Source: Thermomonas carbonis
Lineage (GTDB): Bacteria > Pseudomonadota > Gammaproteobacteria > Xanthomonadales > Xanthomonadaceae
Length of the DNA stretch: 64,000 nucleotides
Direction of reading: 5' to 3'
Assembly (NCBI RefSeq): GCF_014396975.1
Contig: NZ_CP060719.1
Span: 2,576,001 to 2,640,000 of the forward strand
This document shows positions 16,879 to 25,907 of the stretch, one piece after another; positions within the stretch are counted from its first letter, which is position 1, and each line of letters opens with the position of its first letter. A program made the position numbers and the translations under genes. The notes under the pieces are model-generated. The model ran no database searches and was not told the origin of the DNA. It worked only from the letters and a program-made list of their open reading frames with translations.

Positions 16879-17546
16879 GTGTCACCAATTGTAATGGACG
16901 AAGAGGTCCCTTTTAGTAGAACTTCCCCATTGTGAGCGCTCACAAAAATAACCTTTGACTGGGTGACAAGCCCATCATCCGGAATTTTCTCTTGAAATTT
17001 CCAGGCTAGGGAATCCGTTTCCTCTAGATAAACAATTTGTGGATAAAGAGCTTTGTGTTCGTAACCTTTTGAACTGGCAATAGATGCTGCATGTTCGAGA
17101 GATATGAATCCGAGTTTTTCAGGGGACTCGGCAAATGCTGGGAGGTCTATTTCTTGAAGAATACTGCCGTCGCTGCGCAGCTTAATTTGTGCGGTATACG
17201 AATCAATCCCGACGCTTCTCATTTGAAACTCGAACTGAAGATCGTAAGCGTATACCTCATAGTGGTAATCTTTGGAGCTCGGCTCGTCATGCGCTAGCCG
17301 ATCAAAATCAACGATTCGTACGCCGGTAAATTTGAGGCGGTCTGCAAATGGACCTAGACGTTTGCGAAGGTGGTCTAGAACCTTCAAACGCACTTGCTCT
17401 GGAACATCCGATAGGCTTTTAGATTCAATGGGATCGTAGCGCCCAAGCCACATTAGCGCTGGTCCCTTAGTCACCGGTCTGAGATGCGCGCTGGTGCAAG
17501 CATTGAGAGTTGCTAGGGTGAGTATTAAAACTGCGAAATTCTTCAA
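16875..17546 (-). CDS. Putative lipoprotein
   Basis: 223 aa, TTG start. Lipobox LATLNAC near residue 17. The C-terminal half (KVIFVSAHNGEVLL; SLEHAASIASSKGY) vaguely recalls PepSY-like domains. Function unknown. A+T-rich for the array. Confidence 0.6.
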   Translation of the reverse strand: MKNFAVLILTLATLNACTSAHLRPVTKGPALMWLGRYDPIESKSLSDVPEQVRLKVLDHLRKRLGPFADRLKFTGVRIVDFDRLAHDEPSSKDYHYEVYAYDLQFEFQMRSVGIDSYTAQIKLRSDGSILQEIDLPAFAESPEKLGFISLEHAASIASSKGYEHKALYPQIVYLEETDSLAWKFQEKIPDDGLVTQSKVIFVSAHNGEVLLKGTSSSITIGDT

Positions 17547-17554
17547 GTGACACC

Positions 17555-17656
17555 TAACGCCTGAGTTAAGCCGGGCCGCTTTGCGGCCTTGGGCAAGTGA
17601 AAATCATGGTACTTGCACGAGGCCGCGAAGCGGGCTCGGCTTGAACGAATTGTTAG
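17555..17656 (-). other. attC 38
   Basis: Type 4, 102 bp. Confidence 0.95.
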
Positions 17657-17658
17657 GC

Positions 17659-18009
17659 CTACAAGGTCATAACTGTACGAATGAATTCACCGGAAGGGCT
17701 GTAGACGGCCAAATCTTGATCCCCAGGCCGCTGCGCGCACGAGCCAGTTTCCTGAATCGGAAACACGGTAGCCACACTTACAAGAATTTCATTGTCCCTG
17801 TTGCGAGTTAGCTGAATCTCGCACTGCGATTCGGCGCTCCGGCAGCGCTGACCAAAGCGAGACCGCGCGTCATCAAGCGCGGCGCGTTCGGCGCCGCTCA
17901 AGTTGTTTCGGTCCGGTTGTTTAAAGCATTCGGGCGTTGGTTTGGAGGATGAGCAACCTGATAGTCCAACAAATCCAAGAATGAGGGCGATGGCGATCGA
18001 ATTTGTCAT
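17659..18009 (-). CDS. Putative lipoprotein
   Basis: 116 aa. Lipobox VGLSGC at about residues 14-19, then a Ser/Lys linker and four more cysteines. Function unknown. Confidence 0.65.
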   Translation of the reverse strand: MTNSIAIALILGFVGLSGCSSSKPTPECFKQPDRNNLSGAERAALDDARSRFGQRCRSAESQCEIQLTRNRDNEILVSVATVFPIQETGSCAQRPGDQDLAVYSPSGEFIRTVMTL

Positions 18010-18016
18010 GTAGGCC

Positions 18017-18118
18017 TAACGCCTGAGTTAAGCCGGACCGCTGCGCGGCACGGCGTGATGGTACACGTCACCATTTAAGCCGAGCCGCGAAGCGGTCTCG
18101 GCTTGAACGAATTGTTAG
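18017..18118 (-). other. attC 39
   Basis: Type 2, 102 bp. Confidence 0.96.
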
Positions 18119-18120
18119 GC

Positions 18121-18600
18121 CTATGCCTCTGGTTTGCACGGGAGTGGTGAAGGCGTAGCGCCAGGAGTTGCGTAGGAGTAGACATCCATCTTGGATAGAT
18201 ACCACTTACCTCCAAGCTTCTGGAAGATGTATCGAGCGTCAGCGACGCCTTCCGGTACCCCGAGAACAACTGATCTCGTGTCGTCGTTGGTTGCCGTCTC
18301 TACTATGTATCTGGCGTCGGATTGTGCGAGATCTGCAGAATCCGGTAGTACGTCCCATCCGCCGCGATGCATTCCCGAAATGCTGCATGGAATGCGCCGG
18401 GAAGCGGCCGCTGTCAAACCGTCTTCCGCAAATTCTTCGGTAGCCATCAACTTAGGAAGAGCGCGCTCTTCCAAGAAACTCTGATCCTTTTGCATCCTTT
18501 CAAATGCGACCAGGAAGTCCTCCGCGCTGGGCGCGGCTGAGGGAGGTGAGCAACCCATTAGAAGCGCAGTTGCTGCAACGATAGCCAGTAGTTGTCGCAT
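18121..18600 (-). CDS. Putative lipoprotein
   Basis: 159 aa from MRQLLAIVA. Lipobox ALLMGC at residues 12-17. An aromatic C-terminal GGKWYLSKMDVY resembles the last strand of NTF2-like folds, but this is only suggestive. Confidence 0.65.
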   Translation of the reverse strand: MRQLLAIVAATALLMGCSPPSAAPSAEDFLVAFERMQKDQSFLEERALPKLMATEEFAEDGLTAAASRRIPCSISGMHRGGWDVLPDSADLAQSDARYIVETATNDDTRSVVLGVPEGVADARYIFQKLGGKWYLSKMDVYSYATPGATPSPLPCKPEA

Positions 18601-18605
18601 AGGCC

Positions 18606-18707
18606 TAACGCCTGAGTTAAGACGGACCGCTGCGCGGAAAGGCGGCGTGCTACACGCTAGCACGCAAGCCGAGCCGCGAAGCGGTCTCGGCTTGAACGAA
18701 TTGTTAG
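18606..18707 (-). other. attC 40
   Basis: Type 5, 102 bp. Confidence 0.96.
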
Positions 18708-19072
18708 GGCGCCAGCATTGAACGGTAACGTTCCCTGACGTTCTCAAGACCAATTCCGAACTGCTCGATCTTCTGATGATCCCAACTGCGGGGGTTTACC
18801 CAGTACTCGGCTTTGTGCTCGCAGACACCTGCGAGCTCAGCATCAATGTGCCGCAGAGGAATTGCCGCGGCTGACCACAGTCGAACCAATTGAGCCTCGC
18901 GCTGGGGATCAATTGCTTGACTGGCCTCAAAGTCTCGATAGTAGAGAAACGTCTCATTGAGCGCTTGCGACACAGCCCTCAAAGCGTTGTCGGCGAGTTC
19001 ACGCTTATCTTTTTGAAGCTGAGCAATAGGGCCCAGCAGCCCGATAAGTCTTTCGACTACCCACTCCAACAT
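18704..19072 (-). CDS. Hypothetical helical protein
   Basis: 122 aa, strongly helical and soluble (KDKRELADNALRAVSQALNE). No motif recognised. Confidence 0.6.
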   Translation of the reverse strand: MLEWVVERLIGLLGPIAQLQKDKRELADNALRAVSQALNETFLYYRDFEASQAIDPQREAQLVRLWSAAAIPLRHIDAELAGVCEHKAEYWVNPRSWDHQKIEQFGIGLENVRERYRSMLAP

Positions 19073-19094
19073 ACGAAGATCTCCCCTTGCGCCC

Positions 19095-19197
19095 TAACGC
19101 CTGAGTTAAGCCGCACCGATTTGCGGCGTTGTGCGAGTGAAGATTAGCAAGACTCGCACGACGCCGCGAAGCGGTGTCGGCTTGGACGAATTGTTAT
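19095..19197 (-). other. attC 41 (GTTAT end)
   Basis: Type 3, 103 bp; core reads GTTATGC, outside the GTTRRRY consensus. Confidence 0.94.
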
Positions 19198-19410
19198 GCG
19201 CCTGATGCAGTGGGTGAACCCGGCGAGCTGAAGTGATCTTAGGCCCGCGAGGATCGGGATGCGATAGCCGCGTCATGAAAGCCAGGGCGGTGGGCGGTGC
19301 GGACCCGCTTTTCCAATGAACACCTGCACTCAGCCAATACCAAACCGCCGACGTGTAACCCGATCACTGTTGCCAAAAAAATCGAAAAGCTCTTTGCGTT
19401 TGACCGCGCA
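19198..19410. repeat. ORF-less cassette insert, family D
   Basis: 213 nt, one of five copies. Both ends carry the non-standard core GTTATGCGC ... GCGCATAAC. A run of A precedes ATCGAAAAGCTCTTTGCG near the right end. No convincing gene. Confidence 0.8.
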
Positions 19411-19511
19411 TAACGCCTGAGTTAAGCCGGACCGCTGCGCGGAACGGCGGAGTGGTACACGTCACCATGCAGCCGAGCCGCGAAGCGGTCTCGGCTTGAA
19501 CGAATTGTTAG
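19411..19511 (-). other. attC 42
   Basis: Type 1, 101 bp. Confidence 0.97.
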
Positions 19512-19518
19512 GTGTTGC

Positions 19519-19860
19519 TTACTGAAGCCCGAGAACCAGCTTTAAGCCGCTGTCCACCTTGTCCATAGCCAAACCAGTCAGGGTCTTGACCTTGGAAGTA
19601 AGAACAGCGCGATCTAGCGTGATCAACTGCGAGACATTCACAACGGAAGGCTGAGGCAACCCGGAGTCTGACTTGGTGATGCGGACGTTGCCAGGTGCCT
19701 CTGCCAAGGCAATATTGGAAGTGATCGTAGCGACAATCACCGTAGCAATACGGCTGGCATTAAACGGGTTGGCTTGAACGACGAGAACAGGGCGTCTGTA
19801 GCCAGGGCCAGAGCCCACCGGGCTGGAGAGGTCAGCCCACCAGATCTCACCACGCTTCAT
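19519..19860 (-). CDS. PemK/MazF-family toxin
   Basis: 113 aa from MKRGEIWWADL. GYRRPVLVVQANPFN and TVIVATITSN are the standard MazF/PemK signatures; family members are mRNA-cleaving toxins. Starts 14 bases inside the upstream antitoxin gene, so the two are translated as a coupled pair within one cassette. Confidence 0.93.
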   Translation of the reverse strand: MKRGEIWWADLSSPVGSGPGYRRPVLVVQANPFNASRIATVIVATITSNIALAEAPGNVRITKSDSGLPQPSVVNVSQLITLDRAVLTSKVKTLTGLAMDKVDSGLKLVLGLQ

Positions 19861-20083
19861 GAGCGATGGCTCCAAGCTGGGCAGCTGCCAAGGCAGGATC
19901 AACAGGCTCCTGTCCAGCAGCGTAGACGGCGTTTAGTTGTTCCGTCACGAGCGAGTCTTGGCGTTTGCCAAGGTATTCCTGAATGGCCTGGGCGTACAGC
20001 TGGCTGCGAGACACGCGAAGGCGAAGGGCAAGCTTCTCCGCCGCGGAGAAGACCGGATCTGGGAGTGAGATGGCTACTTTCAT
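19847..20083 (-). CDS. MazE-like ribbon-helix-helix antitoxin
   Basis: 78 aa. MKVAISLPDPVFSAAEKLA and RVSRSQLYAQAIQEYL form a ribbon-helix-helix DNA-binding domain; the C-terminal part should cover the toxin. Overlaps the toxin start. A 20-bp near-palindrome just upstream is a likely autoregulatory site. Confidence 0.9.
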   Translation of the reverse strand: MKVAISLPDPVFSAAEKLALRLRVSRSQLYAQAIQEYLGKRQDSLVTEQLNAVYAAGQEPVDPALAAAQLGAIAHEAW

Positions 20084-20092
20084 GATCTGAAA

Positions 20093-20112
20093 GGTAACAC
20101 CCCGGTATTACC
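20093..20112. promoter_or_regulatory. Candidate operator of the MazEF-like pair
   Basis: GGTAACACC CC GGTATTACC, a 9-bp inverted repeat with one mismatch, 10 bases upstream of the antitoxin start. Ribbon-helix-helix antitoxins normally repress their own promoter at such repeats; binding here is inferred. Confidence 0.5.
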
Positions 20113-20123
20113 GGTGCAACACC

Positions 20124-20224
20124 TAACGCCTGAGTTAAGCCGGACCGCTGCGCGGAACGGCGGAGTGGTACACGTCACCATGCAGCCGAGCCGCGAAGCG
20201 GTCTCGGCTTGAACGAATTGTTAG
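20124..20224 (-). other. attC 43
   Basis: Type 1, 101 bp. Confidence 0.97.
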
Positions 20225-20229
20225 GTGGC

Positions 20230-20631
20230 CTAGTCATACCAGCATTCTCTGGCCAAAAAGCACGTTGATTCATCGAGCGCGTAATTTACTCCGAGACCAG
20301 ACTCGTTCACAAAACCCCTCTCGCGCACTATCCGAGTCGTCAGCCCTTGAGCTTGGTAAAGCTTGTAGTAATAAGATTGGACGTTGATAGGGGTTGGTGG
20401 CCGTAAGGCTGCTGCCACTTTATTGCAAGTATCAGGGTCTAACTTTGTGAGCGAGAAATCTCCCCCATGATTGGCAAAACCCCAGTCGTCAACCTTCACG
20501 ACCGCAAGCCCATCTGCTGAGGAAAGACGCAGTTCATCCTGAATCAGATATCGGATGCGACGTTTCTCCATCGCCTCGCATCCTGGCAGCACGAGCGCTA
20601 CTAGGAGTACCAATATTACGCGATGTGTCAT
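20230..20631 (-). CDS. Putative lipoprotein
   Basis: 133 aa from MTHRVILVLL. Lipobox LVLPGC at about residues 13-18. Further cysteines (DTCNKV, STCFLARECW). Function unknown. Confidence 0.65.
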   Translation of the reverse strand: MTHRVILVLLVALVLPGCEAMEKRRIRYLIQDELRLSSADGLAVVKVDDWGFANHGGDFSLTKLDPDTCNKVAAALRPPTPINVQSYYYKLYQAQGLTTRIVRERGFVNESGLGVNYALDESTCFLARECWYD

Positions 20632-20638
20632 GGCCACC

Positions 20639-20739
20639 TAACGCCTGAGTTAAGCCGGACCGCTGCGCGGAACGGCGGAGTGGTACACGTCACCATGCAG
20701 CCGAGCCGCGAAGCGGTCTCGGCTTGAACGAATTGTTAG
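20639..20739 (-). other. attC 44
   Basis: Type 1, 101 bp. Confidence 0.97.
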
Positions 20740-21092
20740 GCACCAAACTCCTGGACTACCTCAATGACTCCAACAATGTTGTCGTTGAGAGCCTCCAAGT
20801 CCTCCGCCGGAACCCACCACTCGGTGTGATACGAGGCCCCGACTTGTTGAACCGGATAGTTGGCCATGAAGGTGGCATTGACGAAGAAGCGGGTTACGGC
20901 GCCGTACCCGAAGTCCATGGTGTTCCACTTCTCCGAGATCTCTGCCGCGTACTTCTGATTCGTTACGGGGTAGAAGATCGGCTGCTCAGGTAGGCGAGGC
21001 GGCCAACGGCGAAAGCCACTTTCCCGAAGTAGGTCAAGCTCCTTCGGTCCAACTGGCCGGAACATTTCTATGACGTTCGTCGAATCTGTCAT
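20736..21092 (-). CDS. Small protein of the 'ADP-ribosylation/crystallin J1' type
   Basis: 118 aa. FRPVGPKELDLLRESGF, PPRLPEQPIFYPVTNQKYA and HTEWWVPAEDLEALNDNIVG follow a conserved bacterial family that databases label ADP-ribosylation/crystallin J1, though it lacks an obvious ADP-ribosyl hydrolase core. True function unknown. Confidence 0.7.
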   Translation of the reverse strand: MTDSTNVIEMFRPVGPKELDLLRESGFRRWPPRLPEQPIFYPVTNQKYAAEISEKWNTMDFGYGAVTRFFVNATFMANYPVQQVGASYHTEWWVPAEDLEALNDNIVGVIEVVQEFGA

Positions 21093-21100
21093 TTGGTGCC

Positions 21101-21201
21101 TAACGCCTGAGTTAAGCCGGACCGCTGCGCGGAACGGCGGAGTGGTACACGTCACCATGCAGCCGAGCCGCGAAGCGGTCTCGGCTTGAACGAATTGTTA
21201 G
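21101..21201 (-). other. attC 45
   Basis: Type 1, 101 bp. Confidence 0.97.
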
Positions 21202-21209
21202 GCCCCAGG

Positions 21210-21671
21210 CTATTTAACTTGAAACTTCTTGGGCAGGTGCTGGTTGAGTGAATCAACGAGTGACTTTGTGAGCGGACCGGTGGGCCACCTGATTGCACCA
21301 TCACATTCAAAATCAATGCGCTCCTGGCTGAGCTGGAGCGACAGGCGAGCGTCTGTGCCGTGCCCTACCAGTCCACAACCCTGACTGAAGTCGGTAGCGG
21401 ATTGAGCTAGCTGAAACAGCCGGACTGTCTCAGTCGGATCCAAGTGCTCTTTGAACTCGATAGTCGTCAGGCCGCTTTTGGTGTCTGCGAATGGCATGGA
21501 TTCTCTTGTTACGGACAGCTCACCAGAAGACAGAAGCGACAAGCGAATGAAGGGCCCGGTAACACCACCGCCCGTCTTAATCTGCAAAGAATTCTGCGCG
21601 ACCGTTTGAGATGCGCAAGCGGAGGCTGAGGCCGCGAGGAACAGGGCAAGGACAACGTGAGTTTTCTTCAT
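21210..21671 (-). CDS. Putative exported lipoprotein
   Basis: 153 aa. Hydrophobic leader followed by ASASAC near residue 19, a plausible lipobox. Mature part beta-rich. Function unknown. Confidence 0.6.
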   Translation of the reverse strand: MKKTHVVLALFLAASASACASQTVAQNSLQIKTGGGVTGPFIRLSLLSSGELSVTRESMPFADTKSGLTTIEFKEHLDPTETVRLFQLAQSATDFSQGCGLVGHGTDARLSLQLSQERIDFECDGAIRWPTGPLTKSLVDSLNQHLPKKFQVK

Positions 21672-21677
21672 GGGGCC

Positions 21678-21778
21678 TAACGCCTGAGTTAAGCCGGACC
21701 GCTGCGCGGAACGGCGGAGTGGTACACGTCACCATGCAGCCGAGCCGCGAAGCGGTCTCGGCTTGAACGAATTGTTAG
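21678..21778 (-). other. attC 46
   Basis: Type 1, 101 bp. Confidence 0.97.
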
Positions 21779-22119
21779 CTGTCATCTGTGCAGACGCGAT
21801 ACGAGATCTTCTGTGACTCTAGAATACTGAGGCACCCAGCAACTTCTTTTGCGCGCCAGCCGTCAAAGAATAGACAAGCACCACAGGTTGCTCCGCCGAT
21901 TGGCAGGTCTAGGGTGCCTGTCTGCCAAAGCTGCAGTAGTGCACCTTGCTCATGTTCGCGGATTGCTGCTTCCGGCGTGGGGACCACCAAGCGACCACCA
22001 TCCACGCTAAAGAGGGAGATTTCGCCCGTGATGGGGTTCTTCCAGGAATAGCCATGGCTGACAAATGCCGACGCGAGCTCATCAGCTTTGGCGTTAACGT
22101 AAGCGATGAGGATAGTCAT
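21775..22119 (-). CDS. Hypothetical protein
   Basis: 114 aa, soluble. A CGAC pair (TCGACLFF) and a further Cys may bind metal. No family recognised. Confidence 0.55.
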   Translation of the reverse strand: MTILIAYVNAKADELASAFVSHGYSWKNPITGEISLFSVDGGRLVVPTPEAAIREHEQGALLQLWQTGTLDLPIGGATCGACLFFDGWRAKEVAGCLSILESQKISYRVCTDDS

Positions 22120-22125
22120 GACAGC

Positions 22126-22227
22126 TAACGCCTGAGTTAAGCCGGGCCGCTTTGCGGCTTTTGGCGAGTGAAGATCATAGCGACTAACACGAGCCGCGAA
22201 GCGGTCTCGGCTTGAACGAATTGTTAT
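22126..22227 (-). other. attC 47 (GTTAT end)
   Basis: Type 4 variant, 102 bp; core GTTATGC. Confidence 0.94.
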
Positions 22228-22433
22228 GCGCCTGACTCAGGAGGTGAACCCGGCGGGCTGAAGCGATCTTAAGCCCGGGAAGATCGGGATGCGAAGATCA
22301 CGTCACGAAGGTCAGGTTGGTGGGTGGCCAGGAAAGCGAACACTGTCAGCTGCATGGCACGATCAACTGGGGACTTCAGATCGCATGGCCGATGGATTCA
22401 AGCCGAAGAAGCGCGGTTACGCGTGACCACGCA
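22228..22433. repeat. ORF-less cassette insert, family D
   Basis: 206 nt; nearly the same as 33402-33607. Inner inverted repeat CGGGCT/AGCCCG. Lacks the poly-A end seen in other copies. Confidence 0.8.
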
Positions 22434-22535
22434 TAACGCCTGAGTTAAGACGGACCGCTTTGCGGCCTTGTGTAAGTGAAAATTAGCAGACTTACACGAG
22501 GCCGCGAAGCGGTCTCGGCTTGAACGAATTGTTAG
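22434..22535 (-). other. attC 48
   Basis: Type 4 variant, 102 bp. Confidence 0.95.
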
Positions 22536-22753
22536 ACCGGTGCCAGCCGTGGCTTTTGAGGAGGAACCCACCATCTGAGCCACGTTTAGAACTGACGATC
22601 GCTCTTTGCGAGATGCTGACCCAGAAACGGAGTGCCGGCGCTCTAGCCGGCACGGAGTTTGTGGCGAGGATCAAATGCCTGGGCGAGGCAAAGGAAGAAC
22701 AAGCACCAACTTCGCTTCACGCTTGTTGACCGGCAATTGCTTCTGGACCGGTC
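22536..22753. repeat. ORF-less cassette insert, family A
   Basis: 218 nt; hairpin GTGCCGGC/GCCGGCAC kept. Confidence 0.85.
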
Positions 22754-22854
22754 TAACGCCTGAGTTAAGCCGGACCGCTGCGCGGAACGGCGGAGTGGTA
22801 CACGTCACCATGCAGCCGAGCCGCGAAGCGGTCTCGGCTTGAACGAATTGTTAG
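22754..22854 (-). other. attC 49
   Basis: Type 1, 101 bp. Confidence 0.97.
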
Positions 22855-22862
22855 GTGCGCCC

Positions 22863-23171
22863 CTAGTCACCGAGGAACCAAACATATGAATGTGTTGTGC
22901 CATGAGCCTCGGAAACAAGTGCGATCAGGTCATCCAGCTGTTTAGCGGGCCTGCCGCCAGCGACCTTGGTGCGGACTTGGTGCAACTCTGAGAGAAGATC
23001 AGGCAACTGCAGCTGGTTGAAGCAAGCGTCACCAGCAGGATCGATGTAACGAGCGCACGAGCCGGGCTGTTGATAGAGGAGCTTACTTAGGTTGCTCAGA
23101 AGGAAATCAGCGTCCGAAAGCTCGCCGAGAACTTCACCGCGTTCGTTCTTCCAGTAAACGTTGATTCCCAT
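22863..23171 (-). CDS. Hypothetical protein (duplicated cassette)
   Basis: 102 aa from MGINVYWKNERG. Soluble, no known motif. Near-identical to 42525-42833, from which it differs at about four bases and one residue (Ala for Thr in DDLIALVSEA). Confidence 0.65.
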   Translation of the reverse strand: MGINVYWKNERGEVLGELSDADFLLSNLSKLLYQQPGSCARYIDPAGDACFNQLQLPDLLSELHQVRTKVAGGRPAKQLDDLIALVSEAHGTTHSYVWFLGD

Positions 23172-23179
23172 TGCGCACC

Positions 23180-23280
23180 TAACGCCTGAGTTAAGCCGGA
23201 CCGCTGCGCGGAACGGCGGAGTGGTACACGTCACCATGCAGCCGAGCCGCGAAGCGGTCTCGGCTTGAACGAATTGTTAG
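23180..23280 (-). other. attC 50
   Basis: Type 1, 101 bp. Confidence 0.97.
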
Positions 23281-23687
23281 CTTTGTGCGACGCACTTGTT
23301 CCCTGGGGTGCGTTCAATAGTTGCCGTCGTCCCTGAGTCTGGAAAGGTCAGAGTGAGGCTCCTTTTGTCCGGGCTTGCGTGGAAGACGAGGGTCCTAGGT
23401 TTTTCACCAACGGCACGGCTTTGAACCTGAATCTCATCACCGAAATCGCGATAAGTGACTTCACCTGGTTCGGTCTCTGGGAAGCATTCCTTGTCGTACA
23501 GAATGTAAGAGCCATCAGCGCGGAATTCCATGACAGACCCCTCAATATCCTTTTCTTTTGGTGCGGTTGCGTACCAAAAGCCAGTTAGCCATGGCGCAGT
23601 TAATTGGCTGTCATCTGCATGGCCGGGCGCCGCGGAGAAAAGCGCAGCCGCGAATAGAATTTTCTTCAAAGTCACCACTGTGTTCAT
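23277..23687 (-). CDS. Secreted protein, function unknown
   Basis: 136 aa from MNTVVTLKK. Signal peptide cleaved near PGHADD (about residue 24). WLTGFWYATAPKEKDIEGSVMEF and the following beta strands suggest a lipocalin-like small barrel. Function unknown. Confidence 0.6.
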   Translation of the reverse strand: MNTVVTLKKILFAAALFSAAPGHADDSQLTAPWLTGFWYATAPKEKDIEGSVMEFRADGSYILYDKECFPETEPGEVTYRDFGDEIQVQSRAVGEKPRTLVFHASPDKRSLTLTFPDSGTTATIERTPGNKCVAQS

Positions 23688-23695
23688 AACAAAGC

Positions 23696-23796
23696 TAACG
23701 CCTGAGTTAAGCCGGACCGCTGCGCGGAACGGCGGAGTGGTACACGTCACCATGCAGCCGAGCCGCGAAGCGGTCTCGGCTTGAACGAATTGTTAG
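23696..23796 (-). other. attC 51
   Basis: Type 1, 101 bp. Confidence 0.97.
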
Positions 23797-24359
23797 CTGC
23801 GCTCTTTCAGGGTTTGCAGCATTTTCAAAGTTTGGGAAGCCGTGGTCTTTGTGAAGAAGATCTCACGCTGTCCACGCCCGACGAGAAGTGCGTTTGCGAT
23901 TGTGAGACCTGCGCTCGTTAGGTCTCGGAACTGGTTCGGCGTTATGGCCGCCTTATCGAAAGCCGCCTCGTATGAGAGCGATTTGCTACGGTGGGAGAAA
24001 AGATTACTGCGGAGTATGGCTAGCTTCGGCCGCAAGTGGCTTACGGACGAAAGGGCGGATTTGGCATCGGCAATCCGGTCGTCGGATATGAGTCCGTCCT
24101 TTTCCGCTTCTGCGATAAGCGACTCGAAGTTGATTGTGTCATTGCGATTCTCGAACAATGAGGCGAGATGCGTCACCAGAGATACAAAGTTCGCGTGCTC
24201 ATCAAAGCGAAAGAACTCCGGAAACCGGTTCATTGCGTCAATGATGTTAGGCCTTGTGTCAGCCCCGACATAGACCCACCAAACGTCGTAGAAACGCCTG
24301 GCGAGGACAGTCAGGTGGCCTAGACGGTCAACTCGCGTATCGAATGGAAGTGACGGCAT
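23793..24359 (-). CDS. HEPN (AbiU2-like) protein
   Basis: 188 aa, all-helical. LRPKLAILRSNLFSHRSKSL fits the R-x5-H signature and surroundings of the AbiU2-like HEPN domain, named after a lactococcal phage-abortive-infection protein. A defence role is an inference from the family. Single-gene cassette without an evident partner. Confidence 0.7.
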   Translation of the reverse strand: MPSLPFDTRVDRLGHLTVLARRFYDVWWVYVGADTRPNIIDAMNRFPEFFRFDEHANFVSLVTHLASLFENRNDTINFESLIAEAEKDGLISDDRIADAKSALSSVSHLRPKLAILRSNLFSHRSKSLSYEAAFDKAAITPNQFRDLTSAGLTIANALLVGRGQREIFFTKTTASQTLKMLQTLKERS

Positions 24360-24375
24360 GTGAGCTCTTTGCAGC

Positions 24376-24478
24376 TAACGCCTGAGTTAAGCCGGGCCGA
24401 TTTGCGGCCTTGGGCGAGTGAAAATGAGCAGCGCTCGCACGAGGCCGCGAAGCGGTCTCGGCTTGAACGAATTGTTAG
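24376..24478 (-). other. attC 52
   Basis: Type 4 variant, 103 bp. Confidence 0.95.
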
Positions 24479-24695
24479 ACCGGTGCCAGCCGTTGCTTTT
24501 GACCAATGAACCGATCTGACCTGAGTCTAGTGCCGACAACCGCTCTTTGCGAGCAAGTCGAACCCAGAAACGGAGTGCCGGCGCTCTAGCCGGCACGGAG
24601 TTTGTGGCGAGGATCAAAAGCCTGGGCAAGGCGAGGCAAGAACAACGCCAACTTGGCTTGCCGCTTGTTGACCGGCCTTTGTTTCTGGACCGGTC
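24479..24695. repeat. ORF-less cassette insert, family A
   Basis: 217 nt; hairpin and inverted ends kept. Confidence 0.85.
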
Positions 24696-24802
24696 TAACG
24701 CCTGAGTTAAGCCGACTTGCGTAGTGGAGGCAAAAGCGTGGCAAGCTTTTTCTGCCACGCTTTTGCTGTAACGAAGCAAGTTCGGCTTGAACGAATTGTT
24801 AG
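24696..24802 (-). other. attC 53
   Basis: Type 6, 107 bp; outer arms GCCGACTTGCGTAG / AAGCAAGTTCGGC. Confidence 0.95.
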
Positions 24803-25110
24803 GCTTGCTCGCCGGGTAGCTTTGCCGCAAGTACATCAACGTTTTCGATGGAGGGAGGCTCGGAGAACAACTCACCTGCCTTTGCCATCAACGCTGCTGC
24901 GACCTTGCCGGAGAGATGTTCCTGCCGACCCGCTTCATCCGGGAAAGCATCAAAAATTCCGAAAGTGCTTGGTCCAAGGCGAATGCCAAACCATGCAATG
25001 GTGGCAGGCTCCTCATTGACGATGGGAAGGCCACTCACAAGGAAGCTCTCAACCTCTTTCTCTTTTCCGGGTTTCGCTTCAAGGCGAACGAACAAGGCTA
25101 CTTTGACCAT
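24799..25110 (-). CDS. Antibiotic-biosynthesis-monooxygenase (ABM) fold protein
   Basis: 103 aa. VALFVRLEAKPGKEKEVESFL, ATIAWFGIRLGPSTFGIFDAF and HLSGKVAAALM follow the small ABM/YgiN-like ferredoxin fold in order. Members are quinol or small-molecule oxygenases or stress proteins; substrate unknown. Followed by 40 bp of spacer before attC 54. Confidence 0.85.
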   Translation of the reverse strand: MVKVALFVRLEAKPGKEKEVESFLVSGLPIVNEEPATIAWFGIRLGPSTFGIFDAFPDEAGRQEHLSGKVAAALMAKAGELFSEPPSIENVDVLAAKLPGEQA

Positions 25111-25166
25111 GGCATGTCTCCTGTTGTTAAAACGACATCACGATACGCGATGTTCTCTTGCAAGCC

Positions 25167-25270
25167 TAACGCCTGAGTTAAGACGGACCGCTTTGCGGCC
25201 TTGTGTGGGTGAAAATCTAGCAGAACCTGCACGAGGCCGCGAAGCGGTCTCGGCTTGAACGAATTGTTAG
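25167..25270 (-). other. attC 54
   Basis: Type 4 variant, 104 bp. Confidence 0.95.
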
Positions 25271-25488
25271 ACCGGTGCCAGCCGTGGCTTTTGACCAAGA
25301 ACCCATGACCTGAGCTAGGTCTAGAACTGACGATCGCTCTTTGCGAAATGCTGAACCCAGAAACGGAGTGCCGGCGTTCTTGCCGGCACGGAGTTTGTGG
25401 CGAAGATCAAAAGCCTGGGCCGGCAAGGAAAGATCAAACACCAACTTGGCTTGACGCTTGTTGACCGGCACTTTCTTCTGGACCGGTC
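25271..25488. repeat. ORF-less cassette insert, family A
   Basis: 218 nt; hairpin stem kept with altered loop (GTTCTT). Confidence 0.85.
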
Positions 25489-25591
25489 TAACGCCTGAGT
25501 TAAGCCGGGCCGCTTTGCGGCCTTGGGCAAGTGAAACTCAATGGTACTTGCACGAGGCCGCGAAGCGGGCTCGGCTTGAACGAATTGTTAG
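25489..25591 (-). other. attC 55
   Basis: Type 4, 103 bp. Confidence 0.96.
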
Positions 25592-25890
25592 GCTGCTGCG
25601 CGCTTACGCCACTGGCTACAAGTGTTGGAGTGGCCAAAAATGTCATGACTCGATGCTCTCCCATGTGGCTCAACTAGGTCAGGGAACTTGTTTAGTTGAG
25701 CCGAGAGTTGCTGGTGGACAACCATGAACGGCTCACCGCCGCCTTTGTAAGAGTTAAGAGCTTCCACGTACGCCGCCTGATTTTGTTGGGCAAGGCGAAG
25801 GATGAAGTCGTGACTAGTGAACGTATCAGGCATCGCAGCGATGTGCTTTGGGTACAGCGCGAAGAGGTGTGAAAAGTCGTGCTTTCCCAT
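25588..25890 (-). CDS. Hypothetical protein
   Basis: 100 aa from MGKHDFSHLFALYPKHI after GGAGAATTAC. Soluble and helical, basic C-terminus (WRKRAAA). No family recognised. Confidence 0.65.
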   Translation of the reverse strand: MGKHDFSHLFALYPKHIAAMPDTFTSHDFILRLAQQNQAAYVEALNSYKGGGEPFMVVHQQLSAQLNKFPDLVEPHGRASSHDIFGHSNTCSQWRKRAAA

Positions 25891-25907
25891 GTAATTCTCC
25901 TGCAGCC

